From CAIWXH01 sp964555675 (GTDB lineage: Bacteria > Chloroflexota > Chloroflexia > Chloroflexales > Chloroflexaceae): a stretch of 64,000 bases of DNA. A model generated the notes under the pieces. The model had not been told where the DNA came from, made no database searches, and saw only the letters and a program-made list of their open reading frames with translations. Of this stretch, positions 1 through 7,760 are shown one piece after another. Location of the stretch: contig CAZKTU010000003.1 in assembly GCA_964555675.1 (NCBI GenBank), forward strand, positions 1-64,000, written 5' to 3'. The number at the start of each line of letters is the position of its first letter. The first letter of the stretch is position 1. Made by a program: the position numbers and the translations under genes.

Positions 1-130
1 CCTCGATCAGGGCCGAGGCAGTGCGATGAAGCAGCTGGTAGCGGGTACCTGGCGGGGCGGCACAATCAGGGTCGGCATTGCTTGTACCTTCGGCAAGTGC
101 TTGGGGGTAGTCTGCTTCACATCGCTCAAG
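1..130 (-). pseudogene. Edge fragment of an unidentified gene
   Basis: One minus-strand frame stays open from inside the end of the DUF1152 gene to the left edge. It reads ADYPQALAEGTSNADP and then PPGTRYQLLHRTASALIE, which looks like real protein rather than a shadow frame. No start codon lies in this frame downstream of the DUF1152 stop, so it is either frameshifted or a remnant; the rest lies outside the window. The RYQLLHRTASA string reminds me of a DUF6946-type hypothetical family, but I am not certain of that assignment. Confidence 0.35.
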
Positions 131-1085
131 ACGGGATGCGACGCGGCGGCCGGATGGCCTTGACGAGGGCGGCGTCCTGGCGGAAGGTCTGGATGGCCCG
201 GCGGACATCCTCGAAGGCGATGGTTCCCTCCAGGGCATCGCGGTAAAGTAGCCGGGCGGCGACGGCGTCGAGCTGGAAGCCCCAGTAGAGCGGCATCAGC
301 GGGTTGATCCAGAGCGTGCTGCCGGTGGTGCGCATCGTCGCGTGGTGGTTGCCGTAGTGGCCGGCCAGGGCCGAGAGGATTGAGGTGCAGACGATGCTCT
401 CGTCGCCAGGCATCTGGGCGATGACGTACTCGGTGGCGGCGCGATAGCGCTGAACGGCCGGCAGGCTGTTCAGCAGCGAGAGTGCGCCCAGGTAGCCGCC
501 CTGCCGGGTCAGCTCCGCGATCGCCTCCAGTGTGTCGCCATTGCCCACGCCGTGGTAGCTGTCCACCCCGAAGCCGAGGCAGATCAGCAGCTTGCGCGGG
601 AGGTCGAGCCGGCTGGCCGCGACGATGCTCGCCATGTCCTCGCTCGGCGTGCCCAGCCCGGCCTCGTCGCCGCACATCAGGCTGTCGGTGCCGCCGTCAA
701 CGAGGACGAGGGTGTCGACCTGCAGGTGCGCAACGAGGGCCTGGAAGGCCTCGCGCAGGGGGCGCACACCGACGCGCTCGAAGGCGTAGACGGGCGCGGC
801 CTCGCCCTGGGCTGCGAGCCAGTCCACCAGGTGGCGCTCGGGGAAGTAGTCGACCAGGAGCGGCGTCTCCTCGGTGACGGCGAGCACGGCGGGGGCGAGG
901 CGCTCGCCGCCCGGCGGCAGGAACGAGAACGAGAAGTTGGCGAGGAACACCGCCTTGCCGGCGTCGCGCAGGGCGAAGTAGAGCGGTAGGCCGCTGAAGA
1001 CGTCGAAGCCGCCGCCTGCGCCGGCGATGAGCACCCGATCGGCGCGCTGCAGTTGGTCGAGGAGCGGGATTGTCAGCACGAGCAC
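126..1085 (-). CDS. DUF1152 domain protein
   Basis: The protein has 319 residues and starts with GTG. It begins with a hydrophobic strand and a glycine-rich nucleotide-type loop (LIAGAGGGFDVFSGLP, about residues 18-33) typical of DUF1152 proteins, followed by a Rossmann-like fold with a conserved LVDGGTDSLMCGDE stretch in the middle. Family function is unknown; members are found sporadically in bacteria and archaea and look cytoplasmic. The start abuts a fragment of an ADP-ribosylglycohydrolase on the opposite strand, so the upstream region has been rearranged. The stop is followed directly by the edge fragment. No catalytic role is claimed. Confidence 0.8.
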   Translation of the reverse strand: MLVLTIPLLDQLQRADRVLIAGAGGGFDVFSGLPLYFALRDAGKAVFLANFSFSFLPPGGERLAPAVLAVTEETPLLVDYFPERHLVDWLAAQGEAAPVYAFERVGVRPLREAFQALVAHLQVDTLVLVDGGTDSLMCGDEAGLGTPSEDMASIVAASRLDLPRKLLICLGFGVDSYHGVGNGDTLEAIAELTRQGGYLGALSLLNSLPAVQRYRAATEYVIAQMPGDESIVCTSILSALAGHYGNHHATMRTTGSTLWINPLMPLYWGFQLDAVAARLLYRDALEGTIAFEDVRRAIQTFRQDAALVKAIRPPRRIPS

Positions 1086-1103
1086 CTCGCCTGTGTAGCG
1101 AAT

Positions 1104-1455
1104 TCAGGGGGTCGCTGGGCGTACACCGACGACACGCAGATGGCGCTGTCAGTGGTGGAGACGCTCACCAGGCACGGCCGAGTAGATCAGGACGCCCTCG
1201 CGCGCAGCTTCGGCGAGCGGTTCGAGCGCGGCTACGGCCCGGCAATGTATGATCTCTTGCCCCAGCTTCGCGCGGGCGTGCCCTGGCAGACCGCGTCACG
1301 CGCGCTGTTCGGCGGGCAGGGTTCGTTTGGCAACGGCGTGGCGATGCGGGTTGCGCCGCTGGGCGCCTACTTCGCCGGTGATCTCCCACTGGTAGTGGAG
1401 CAGGCCGCCCTGGCCACCGAGGTCACCTATGCTCACCCCGAGGCCGTCGCGTGGC
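1104..1455 (+). pseudogene. ADP-ribosylglycohydrolase fragment
   Basis: The plus frame reads GGRWAYTDDTQMALSVVETL, containing the TDDT/TQM metal-binding signature of the ADP-ribosylglycohydrolase (DraG/ARH) family. It then reads FGNGVAMRVAPLGAYFA and ends with EVTYAHPEAVA, all well-known family motifs. The N-terminal 30 or so residues are missing: the frame runs into the DUF1152 start. After AHPEAVA the sequence loses similarity and becomes arginine-rich junk before the VOC gene. About 115 of the usual 270-350 residues remain, so the second half, including the C-terminal metal ligands, is gone. It cannot make an active enzyme. Confidence 0.75.
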
Positions 1456-1473
1456 CGCCTCATCGCGCAGCGC

Positions 1474-2148
1474 TTAGGCGCCGTCGCAGCGGTAGGGCGG
1501 GCCGGCGATGCGATGGCGTGAGCCGCCGTCAGACGTCAGGGTGAGCTGGAGCAGCGCGGGGGCCGCCGCTAGGCCGGTGCTCGGGTACCACTCGCGCCCG
1601 TGCTGCACGACGATTAGCAGCCCCTCCTCGTCGCCGAGAGCCGTGAACGTCTCGCCCTCCGAGCCGCGGAACGGCGCCAGCCCGAGCGTCTTGCGGAGCA
1701 TCGCCGCCATCGCCGGCACGTCGTCGACGACAACCCCGACCTCGCACACCGAACCGATGCCCGGCGCCTGCGGAGCCTGGGGGTCGTCTGCCGACTCCCC
1801 GCGCCGGGCGATACACTCCAGAATGCTGCCGGCCGGGTCGCGGAAGTAGAAGGCGACGGCGTCCCAGCTTGCGTGGACGATCACCTCGTCGCCGCCGGCG
1901 GTGATAAGCGGCGTGCGGGCGGCGACCAGGCGTCGGGCCGCGTCGAAGCGGGCGAGCGGCACGCTAAAGGCGAAGTGGTAGCGTGGCTGCTCCCCCGCAG
2001 GAGCCTCGCGCAAGGCTAGTCGCGTGCACCCGGCTGCGAATGCGAGTCCGGACTCGGCGGGCAGCTCCGCGAACTGGAGCACGCCGCTGTAGAAGGCTCG
2101 CACAGTCTCTAGGTTAGGGACGGACAGCTCGACCTCATCAAATCGCAC
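1474..2148 (-). CDS. Two-domain VOC (glyoxalase/bleomycin-resistance) family protein
   Basis: The protein has 224 residues and an ATG start with purine-rich sequence upstream. It has two vicinal-oxygen-chelate modules. The first covers about residues 1-112 (MRFDEVELSVPNLETVRAFY at the start, FRDPAGSILECIA at its end). The second covers about 130-200 (CEVGVVVDDVPAMAAMLRK onward). The E of ILECIA is the usual last metal ligand of module one; the second module lacks an obvious closing ligand and may be structural. VOC proteins include glyoxalases, dioxygenases and drug-binding proteins; the substrate cannot be told from sequence. The tail ends next to the ADP-ribosylglycohydrolase remnant. Confidence 0.8.
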   Translation of the reverse strand: MRFDEVELSVPNLETVRAFYSGVLQFAELPAESGLAFAAGCTRLALREAPAGEQPRYHFAFSVPLARFDAARRLVAARTPLITAGGDEVIVHASWDAVAFYFRDPAGSILECIARRGESADDPQAPQAPGIGSVCEVGVVVDDVPAMAAMLRKTLGLAPFRGSEGETFTALGDEEGLLIVVQHGREWYPSTGLAAAPALLQLTLTSDGGSRHRIAGPPYRCDGA

Positions 2149-2508
2149 GGGCGTCTCCTTCCGCTGGGCGAGGCCCGATCATAGCACGCTTGCGCGCAGT
2201 TGGCCTTGTGTAATACTCGGCCCACCGACGAGAGACTGTCTGATCTGACCATCACCGAGGTGAGCGCCACGCCTGAGCTGGCGACGGCATCCGTTCATCA
2301 GGCCTGTTGCTGAGCCAGCTGCTCGTCGCGCCGAAGGAGAAGCTGTTCTACAAGTACGACTCTAGCACGGTAGGAGCGTGGAATTGGGCGGGCTAAGCAA
2401 AACGGAGTCGCCCGCCTTGATGGGCTGGAACGCCGGAACTGCGCGCCCAGGTTCGCGAGCGGTTTTAGGGCTGCCGCCGCCCGGCGGCTTGCGGCGCGTT
2501 CCGCACGA
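2149..2508. other. Gene-free stretch holding a decayed ORF piece
   Basis: No intact gene lies between the VOC gene and the amine oxidase. The plus frame at 2304-2396 (see separate entry) is the only stretch that looks formerly coding. The rest shows no motif, hairpin or promoter that I can support. Confidence 0.5.
2304..2396 (+). pseudogene. Possible pRiA4b ORF3-like fragment
   Basis: The plus frame reads LLLSQLLVAPKEKLFYKYDS and then diverges to a stop after WNWAG. The pattern L..LL.....KLFY.YD is the characteristic core of the plasmid pRiA4b ORF3-like family, where it normally continues FGDxWEH. Here the sequence diverges right after YD, so at most about 20 residues of the family remain. 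Identification rests on this one motif and is weak. Confidence 0.25.
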
Positions 2509-3831
2509 TCAGCCGCCAAGCAGCTCTTGTGCGGCCCGTTTGCCTGAGGCGATCGCACCGTCCATATAGCCGAACCAGCGCGTCGCCGTTTCGGTGCCTG
2601 CCCAGAAGATGCGCCCCCACGGCCGGCGCGCGGCCGCGCCTTCGCTCGTCCAGACCCCGGGCGGGAAGTAGGCCGTGTGCGAGCCCCATGTCCAGGGTTC
2701 CATCCCCCAATCTCGTTCGATGAACGCCCTCGGCTGCGCCGCGCGCGGCCCGAAGAAGTGTGTCAGCGCCTGGAGAAACAGCTCCCGGCGTCCAGACTGT
2801 TCGCCTGAGCTCAGGAAGCCCACCAGGACACCGGCCGAGCCATTACCGGGCGAGGCGTCGTAGACCGAGCTCACAGGGCCTCGATCACTGTGGGCCTGGC
2901 CAGATAAGCCCTCGACGCGCCAGAACGGCGTGTCGTAGATCGCCAGGCACTTCACCACTCCGGCCGTTCCCAGCAACTGGAGCAGGCGCTCACGCCCCTC
3001 GGGAAGCGGCGGCTCGAAGGCGATCATCCGCAGCGCCTGCGGGGGCACGGCGATGACGGCGTTCCGCGCAGTGTAGGTGCAGGCATCGGTGTACACGTGG
3101 ATGCCCGCTTCGTTTTGCTCGATCCGCCGTACCGCCACGCCGGTGCGGACCCGCTCGCCGAGCCGCGCCGCGAGCCCCTCGCTCAGCTGCTGGGCGCCCC
3201 CCACGATACGCTCCTGTTGCGCGCCGCCCGTGGTTCCGCCCAGCACCGACAGCCCGCCACCGGCGTGCGTGAAGAAGAGGGCGTGGAGAAGCGAAATCGC
3301 TCCTGGCTCCGCTAGGGCGAACAGCTCGGCGTACGACAGCAGCAGCCGGCGCGCCTCGGCCGTGAAGGTGGCGCGCTCGACCCACGCGCCGAACGAGCGG
3401 CGATCCCACTCGGCCGCCCGGCGGGCCTGCCACGGCGCGGCGAGGGGCACGGTGCGAGCCATACGCTCGAAGCGTACCTGGGCCTGCACCAGGTCGAGCA
3501 GCGCCAGCGGCGACAGTGGTGGGACGACGCCTGTGTAGCGCCTGGTGACGCCGCGGGCGTGCCAGAGATGCTCACCCGCCGTAGGGGTCGGCTCGGTGCG
3601 CAGCCCCAATTCGCGCACCAGCTCTGCGACATGCTCTTGCGTCGGGCCGATCCACTGCGCCCCGAGGTCAAGGTACACCCCGCCGTCGAGAATCTGGGCC
3701 TCGGTGCGCCCGCCGACGCGCGTGCGCGCCTCCAGCACCAGCACCGACTGCCCGCTGTCCGCCAGCATTCGCGCCGCCGTTAGCCCGGCCAGCCCCGCGC
3801 CGACGATGATGGTGTCATATGAGATGGTCAT
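2509..3831 (-). CDS. Flavin-dependent amine oxidase (monoamine oxidase family)
   Basis: The protein has 440 residues. The chosen ATG has an AGAAGGA ribosome site 8 bases upstream; a longer upstream reading frame overlaps the monooxygenase gene and is not credible. The N-terminal dinucleotide fold carries GAGLAG (11-16) followed by LEARTRVGGRT, the FAD-binding signature of MAO-type enzymes. The C-terminus has the matching FAD motif FWAGTETATRWFGYMDGAI. The family oxidises primary or secondary amines to imines using O2 and FAD. No signal peptide is visible. It lies 95 bp downstream of an FMO-type monooxygenase on the same strand, so the two may act on one nitrogenous substrate, although a palindromic repeat separates them. 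Confidence 0.88.
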   Translation of the reverse strand: MTISYDTIIVGAGLAGLTAARMLADSGQSVLVLEARTRVGGRTEAQILDGGVYLDLGAQWIGPTQEHVAELVRELGLRTEPTPTAGEHLWHARGVTRRYTGVVPPLSPLALLDLVQAQVRFERMARTVPLAAPWQARRAAEWDRRSFGAWVERATFTAEARRLLLSYAELFALAEPGAISLLHALFFTHAGGGLSVLGGTTGGAQQERIVGGAQQLSEGLAARLGERVRTGVAVRRIEQNEAGIHVYTDACTYTARNAVIAVPPQALRMIAFEPPLPEGRERLLQLLGTAGVVKCLAIYDTPFWRVEGLSGQAHSDRGPVSSVYDASPGNGSAGVLVGFLSSGEQSGRRELFLQALTHFFGPRAAQPRAFIERDWGMEPWTWGSHTAYFPPGVWTSEGAAARRPWGRIFWAGTETATRWFGYMDGAIASGKRAAQELLGG

Positions 3832-3863
3832 GATATTCTGTCCTTCTGCACGATTGGGCTTTT

Positions 3864-3895
3864 GGGGAGGGGTTTCGGAGAGGCCAAGCCTCCCC
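3864..3895. repeat. Intergenic GC-rich palindrome, copy 1
   Basis: Arms GGGGAGG (3864-3870) and CCTCCCC (3889-3895) flank an interior with GAGGCC. It sits between the FMO stop and amine-oxidase start and belongs to the dispersed palindrome family also seen near 7.7, 17.5, 22.05, 25.6 and 30.0 kb. Confidence 0.5.
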
Positions 3896-3926
3896 CACCA
3901 TGCCATTGGCCAGATAGCTCGGCTGT

Positions 3927-5366
3927 CTATAAGCCAGGTGCTCCTGAGACCCTGGCCGGCGGCACGGCGGGCGCGACGAGGCGGCGATGAGCGCCTGGCT
4001 CGAACGGCGAGGGTGTGGCGCCCGCGACAATGCGCGAGGGCGCGTCCGGGCAGCCGATCGCATCGAGCAGCCGCGCGAACTGGGGCACAGTGCGCTCGAA
4101 GTGGCCGAGCCCGTAGGAGCGCGTGTCGGCGGGCTGGATCGATTGGTAGCCGAAATAGCGCGTAGCGAAGCTGATCGCCGGGTGCGCGTCGAGGGCTGCC
4201 ATCACCCCCTGGGGCGAGTGGATGTCGAAGGTCGCCATGCGGGCGAGCAAGTAGCCGCCGGCCTGGAAGAGCGGGCCGCCGCCCGTGCGGGCCTGGCCGA
4301 GCCCGGCGAAGAAGAGCCCCCGCCGGCGGGGCGCCATCATCTGGGTGTGCAAGATCGGCTTCTCGCCGTCCCAATCAAGCAGGTCGTCGGCGGGGTACAG
4401 CATCGGGTAGTGCATACGGTAGCCGACGGCGTAGAAGATCAGGTCGTACTCCTCGGAGCGACCATCGGTGAAGGCGACTCGGCGCCCCTCAAAGCCGGCG
4501 ATCTCTGGGCGCACGCCCACCTTGCCGTGGCGTACCTGGTTGAGCAGCTCGGTATTGACGATCGGGTGCGCGTCGTAAGGGCGGCCGCTGGGGCGGGCCA
4601 CCCCGTAGCGCCGCAGATCGCCCACCGCGAATGCCAGGACGAACCGGGCGATCAGTCGGTCGAGCCAGTCGGCGTGGAACGGCAAGCCCGCGCCGAGCTC
4701 GGCGAGTGGAATGCCGGCGAAGGTCTTGGGGAAGAAGTAGGCGCCGCGGCGCATGCTGATCGCCACCTGGGCCCCGGCCCGGGCGGCGTCGACGGCGGCG
4801 TCGCAGCCGGTGTTGCCGAAGCCGACCACCAGCACGCGCTTGCCGGCGAAGATGGCGGGGGAGCGGTACTCGTTAGAGCGCACAGCCTCGCCTGTGAAGG
4901 TGCCGGGGTAGGTCACCTCGCGCGGCTGGGAGTGGTGGCCGGTGGCAAGGGTCACGGAGCTGTAGGTGCGCTCCTCGCCGTCGGCGAGCTGCACGAGCCA
5001 GTGGCGCGTCTCGGGGTAGTCGGGCGCCGGGCGAACGCGGGCGACATTGGTGTTGAGCCTGATCTGCGGCAGCAGGCCGAAGGCCGAGGCGTAGGCCTTG
5101 AAGTAGTCGCCCATCTGGCGGCGCGAGGGGAAGTCGGGGTAGTCGGCAGGCATGGGGAAGTCGGGGAATTGGGTGGTGCGCCGCGACGAGATGATGTGCG
5201 CGCTGTCGTAGGCGCCGTTGTGCCAGATCCCGCCCACGCCGTCGTTGCGCTCGAGGATCTCGAAGGGCTCGCCGAGCTCGGCGAGCTTCTTGGCCATGGG
5301 AAGGCCGGAGAAGCCGGCGCCGATGATGCAGTGTGGCGCACGAAGACCTGCTGAGTGGGTCATCAT
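3927..5366 (-). CDS. FMO-type FAD/NADPH monooxygenase
   Basis: The protein has 479 residues. GAGFSG (16-21) is the FAD-binding loop, TLATGHHSQP (139-148) the ATG-containing strand typical of class B monooxygenases, and GFGNTG (182-187) the NADPH-binding loop. The family fingerprint FxGxxxHxxx(Y/F) appears at 157-167 as FTGEAVRSNEY, with arginine in place of the usual histidine. The family oxygenates N, S or ketone carbons. The gene diverges from a PaaX-type regulator, with an inverted repeat just downstream of its predicted -10, which suggests repression by that regulator. A flavin amine oxidase follows in the same direction. Confidence 0.87.
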   Translation of the reverse strand: MMTHSAGLRAPHCIIGAGFSGLPMAKKLAELGEPFEILERNDGVGGIWHNGAYDSAHIISSRRTTQFPDFPMPADYPDFPSRRQMGDYFKAYASAFGLLPQIRLNTNVARVRPAPDYPETRHWLVQLADGEERTYSSVTLATGHHSQPREVTYPGTFTGEAVRSNEYRSPAIFAGKRVLVVGFGNTGCDAAVDAARAGAQVAISMRRGAYFFPKTFAGIPLAELGAGLPFHADWLDRLIARFVLAFAVGDLRRYGVARPSGRPYDAHPIVNTELLNQVRHGKVGVRPEIAGFEGRRVAFTDGRSEEYDLIFYAVGYRMHYPMLYPADDLLDWDGEKPILHTQMMAPRRRGLFFAGLGQARTGGGPLFQAGGYLLARMATFDIHSPQGVMAALDAHPAISFATRYFGYQSIQPADTRSYGLGHFERTVPQFARLLDAIGCPDAPSRIVAGATPSPFEPGAHRRLVAPAVPPARVSGAPGL

Positions 5367-5382
5367 TGAAGCTCCATAATTA

Positions 5383-5405
5383 TCGTTCGTAAATCACACG
5401 AACGA
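5383..5405. promoter_or_regulatory. Operator-like inverted repeat (8-7-8)
   Basis: TCGTTCGT (5383-5390) and ACGAACGA (5398-5405) are perfect inverted copies around a 7-base spacer. The site lies immediately downstream of the minus-strand -10 of the FMO gene, where a bound repressor would block initiation or escape. The divergent PaaX-like gene is the obvious candidate binder; that link is inference. Confidence 0.6.
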
Positions 5406-5433
5406 AATTATCATGAACTATTTTGTCTGTCAA
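5405..5433 (-). promoter_or_regulatory. Promoter of the FMO gene
   Basis: On the minus strand a TTGACA -35 (5428-5433) is followed by 17 bases and TAATTT (5405-5410). Transcription would begin near 5398, inside the inverted repeat. Confidence 0.55.
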
Positions 5434-5437
5434 GCCC

Positions 5438-5466
5438 TTGACATGGCTCCGCCGAGGTGCTACATA
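5438..5466 (+). promoter_or_regulatory. Promoter of the PaaX-like gene
   Basis: TTGACA (5438-5443), 17 bases, TACATA (5461-5466) with a TGC extension just before it. It nearly touches the opposing FMO -35, so the two promoters would compete for polymerase. Confidence 0.55.
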
Positions 5467-5506
5467 TTGGTCGTGAAGCAAACGGACGTAGCGAATGTGA
5501 ACATAC

Positions 5507-6406
5507 GTGGACGACACGACCGCTGACTCGAGTGTGCAGCAAGAGGCCCAACCGTTCGCCGACGACCTTTCGACCCGCGAGCTGGTGCTGGGGATGGCCG
5601 ATGCGGCGGGGTCGATTGAGGCCGCTGCGGTGTACGCGCTGACAGAAGCGATCGGGCTGAGCCACCAGCAGGTGCGGCTCTGTTTCCGGCGTCTTGTGGG
5701 CGAGGGGCTGTTCGTGCAGCAGGGGCGCGGGCAGCGGGCGCGCTTCACGGCGACGGCGGCAGGTCGAGCGCAGCTCGAGCCGGACCACGCCTGGCTGCAC
5801 TTCGCCTACAGGCAGGACGCCGGCCTGCTGCCCTGGGATGGGCGCTGGCGCCTGGTGGGCTTCGCCGTGCCCGAGGCCCGCCGCGCCGCCCGCGACGAGA
5901 TGCGCAGGGCGTTGCTTCGGCTCGGCGGCGCGCCGCTGGAGGGGGGGTGGTATCTCTCGCCGCACCCCTGGGAGGCCGAGGTCGCGTCGGCCGGCGAACG
6001 CCTGGGCCTCACCGCATCGCTAACGCTCGCCGAGGTCACCCGGCTGCAGTTCGGCGAGCTGGATGCCCCGGCAGCGCTGGCGGGCCGGCTCTGGCCACTC
6101 GATGTGATCAGTGCGCGCTACCGCGAGTTCCTTGCGGCCTTCACCCCACTCACGGCACAGCTCGAGCGCGGCGAGCTCGCGGAGAATAAGCTTGTAGCGG
6201 CGGCGCTGACGATGGCGGTCTCATTCGAGGCCTGCATCCGCCCCGATCCGCTCCTGCCGCCCGAGCTGCTCCCCCCCGACTGGCCCGGTAGGCCGGCGCG
6301 GGTGCTGTTGGCGACTCTGCGCCAATCATCGCTCAGGCAGAGCGCGCTGCTGCGCCAGTCTGCGCTCTTCCGCTCGTATGATGAGCTATTCGTTATGGAA
6401 CGCTGA
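5507..6406 (+). CDS. PaaX-family transcriptional regulator
   Basis: The protein has 299 residues and a GTG start. The N-terminus is a winged helix (about 22-90: helices with ALTEAIGLSHQQVRLCFRRLVGEG, then QQGRGQRARFTAT as the wing). The middle has the PaaX-type effector/dimer region (WDGRWRLVGFAVPEARRAARDEMR and LGGAPLEGGWYLSPHPWE). PaaX regulators repress phenylacetate and related aromatic catabolic genes and release DNA on binding acyl-CoA ligands. No paa gene is present here; the divergent FMO-type monooxygenase is the likely target. The C-terminus has a repetitive SLRQSALLRQSALFR tract, unusual for the family. Confidence 0.78.
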   Translation: MDDTTADSSVQQEAQPFADDLSTRELVLGMADAAGSIEAAAVYALTEAIGLSHQQVRLCFRRLVGEGLFVQQGRGQRARFTATAAGRAQLEPDHAWLHFAYRQDAGLLPWDGRWRLVGFAVPEARRAARDEMRRALLRLGGAPLEGGWYLSPHPWEAEVASAGERLGLTASLTLAEVTRLQFGELDAPAALAGRLWPLDVISARYREFLAAFTPLTAQLERGELAENKLVAAALTMAVSFEACIRPDPLLPPELLPPDWPGRPARVLLATLRQSSLRQSALLRQSALFRSYDELFVMER

Positions 6407-6652
6407 GCGCGGCGCCACCCGCGCTGTGAACAGCAACAGCAGCGTCTCGTAGTGGCGGGTCACCAGGTTCCCGAACCTCGCCAGCTCCTCCTCCATCGCC
6501 TGGAAGAACTGGGTCTTCGCCGGCTCGGGGAGCGCCTGGTGGTTTGAGAAGGTCTGCAGGAGCTTCAGGAATTGTGGTGCCGGACAGTCGACATGCCAGC
6601 GAAGGTCGTTCGTAGCGGTTGCTGGTCCGGCATGGCGTTCCTCAAGTAGTGC
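6386..6652 (-). pseudogene. C-terminal fragment, probably of a SAM methyltransferase
   Basis: The minus frame reads NDLRWHVDCPAPQFLKLL, then HQALPEPAKTQFFQAMEEEL and FGNLVTRHYETLLLLFTAR. This layout (short helix, P.....F..AM..EL, V.R.YETLLL..AR) is the usual last 80 residues of a class I SAM-dependent methyltransferase. A stop lies upstream in frame and no start is present, so the catalytic Rossmann domain has been lost. The fragment overlaps the tail of the PaaX-like gene by 21 bases on the other strand. Confidence 0.55.
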
Positions 6653-6747
6653 TTACGATGCAAACCTCGAAGACGCGTTGCCGCCTGAGGGCGCGGCGCG
6701 CGGTGCTCGCTCACTCAGGGGTCGGCCCTCGGTTCGTCGGGGTTGCG
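6653..6747. other. Short intergenic stretch
   Basis: I see no motif, hairpin or coding potential that I can support here. Confidence 0.4.
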
Positions 6748-7620
6748 TCACTGCCGCGCGTCTGCGCGCACTGCCCGCCACACTTTCTGGAACGCACGGT
6801 AGTCGAGCAGGATGATGCCCTCTTCCTCGATGATCTGTCGCGCTTCCGGCGAGGTCACGAACGCAAGGTCGCTCTGGCGCACCTCCCAGCTCGGTATCGC
6901 CGCCCGCAGCTCCGCGTCCCCGATGCCGGGGTGCACGGCCCACTCGCTCACGCCGGCCGGCAGCCCACGCAGAAGCTGAGCGTACTGAGCTGCCTTGCCG
7001 GGCACCTCGAGGTCGTAGCTGTCGAGGAGCGGGTGGTCAAGGAGTGGATAGCCCCGCTGGCGGAGCTCGTCGGTGAACGCCGAGGGGTCGGCGCGCACGG
7101 CCAGGCCATATTCGTGGGCGAGGCGCACGGTGAGCTCGAAGGTCCAGGCGCGCCGACTATGGACGCCGCAGTGGCTGTCGAGGTGGGTCGGCGCCAGGCC
7201 GGCGTCGAGCACGCTCTCGATCTGGGCACGAAACTCTCGCTCCAGCTCGGCCGGGTCGGCTCGCTCCAGCAGCTCATCGATCCGCGACTCGGGATAGAAG
7301 AAACCTGTCTCGTCGACGAGCGACGGCGCGCCCTGGCGCCCGAGCACCGGCCCCCACCGGTAGTCCGGCTGCTCGCTAATTGCGGTCAGGTGGACGCCGA
7401 AGGCGAGCTCGGGCGCGGCCTTGAGGAGCTTGCGGGCGTGAAGACTCCACGGGCACGGCACCATAAGCGTGGACGAGGTGATCAGCCCGTCGCGGCGAGC
7501 CTGTGAGATGCCTGCGTTCACCGCATGGCACATCCCGAAGTCGTCGGCGTTCAAAATCAGCAGGCGAGCGTCGGGCGGATAGCCGAGGAGCGTCTGCGAG
7601 CCCCTGTGCGTATCTTGCAT
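6748..7620 (-). CDS. ChbG/HpnK-family carbohydrate deacetylase
   Basis: The protein has 290 residues, with ATG chosen because the family motif begins right after it. NADDFGM (24-30) is the YdjC/ChbG signature supplying the catalytic and metal-binding aspartates. THLDSH (145-150) and a later HPGIGD supply the metal-binding histidines. The family hydrolyses N-acetyl groups from acetylated sugars such as chitooligosaccharides or hopanoid-linked GlcNAc, with a divalent metal. No signal peptide is visible, so the enzyme is cytoplasmic. It is followed by a mutarotase-like gene on the same strand but with its own spacing, which may indicate sugar use. Confidence 0.85.
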   Translation of the reverse strand: MQDTHRGSQTLLGYPPDARLLILNADDFGMCHAVNAGISQARRDGLITSSTLMVPCPWSLHARKLLKAAPELAFGVHLTAISEQPDYRWGPVLGRQGAPSLVDETGFFYPESRIDELLERADPAELEREFRAQIESVLDAGLAPTHLDSHCGVHSRRAWTFELTVRLAHEYGLAVRADPSAFTDELRQRGYPLLDHPLLDSYDLEVPGKAAQYAQLLRGLPAGVSEWAVHPGIGDAELRAAIPSWEVRQSDLAFVTSPEARQIIEEEGIILLDYRAFQKVWRAVRADARQ

Positions 7621-7713
7621 CACGGCACCTCCTGGGCAGAGATTGGACCAGCCACAAGGGGTGTCGGCAAGATGGGGGCCAGGAGATCGCCCTGACATGC
7701 CCGACGGGGTGGC

Positions 7714-7737
7714 CTGGAGGGGCCAGGGCCTCTCCAG
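7714..7737. repeat. Intergenic GC-rich palindrome, copy 2
   Basis: CTGGAGGGGCC (7714-7724) pairs with GGCCTCTCCAG through one G-T pair. It lies between the deacetylase start and the mutarotase-like stop and shares the GGAGGGGCC core of the dispersed family. Confidence 0.5.
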
Positions 7738-7760
7738 ATCCCCTTTGGACAAGCGACCCC

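Noticed and set aside
3987..5354. Long plus-strand open frame of 455 codons opposite the FMO gene
   Set aside because: High-GC antisense frame; no family signature, repetitive composition, and the FMO frame has clear catalytic motifs.
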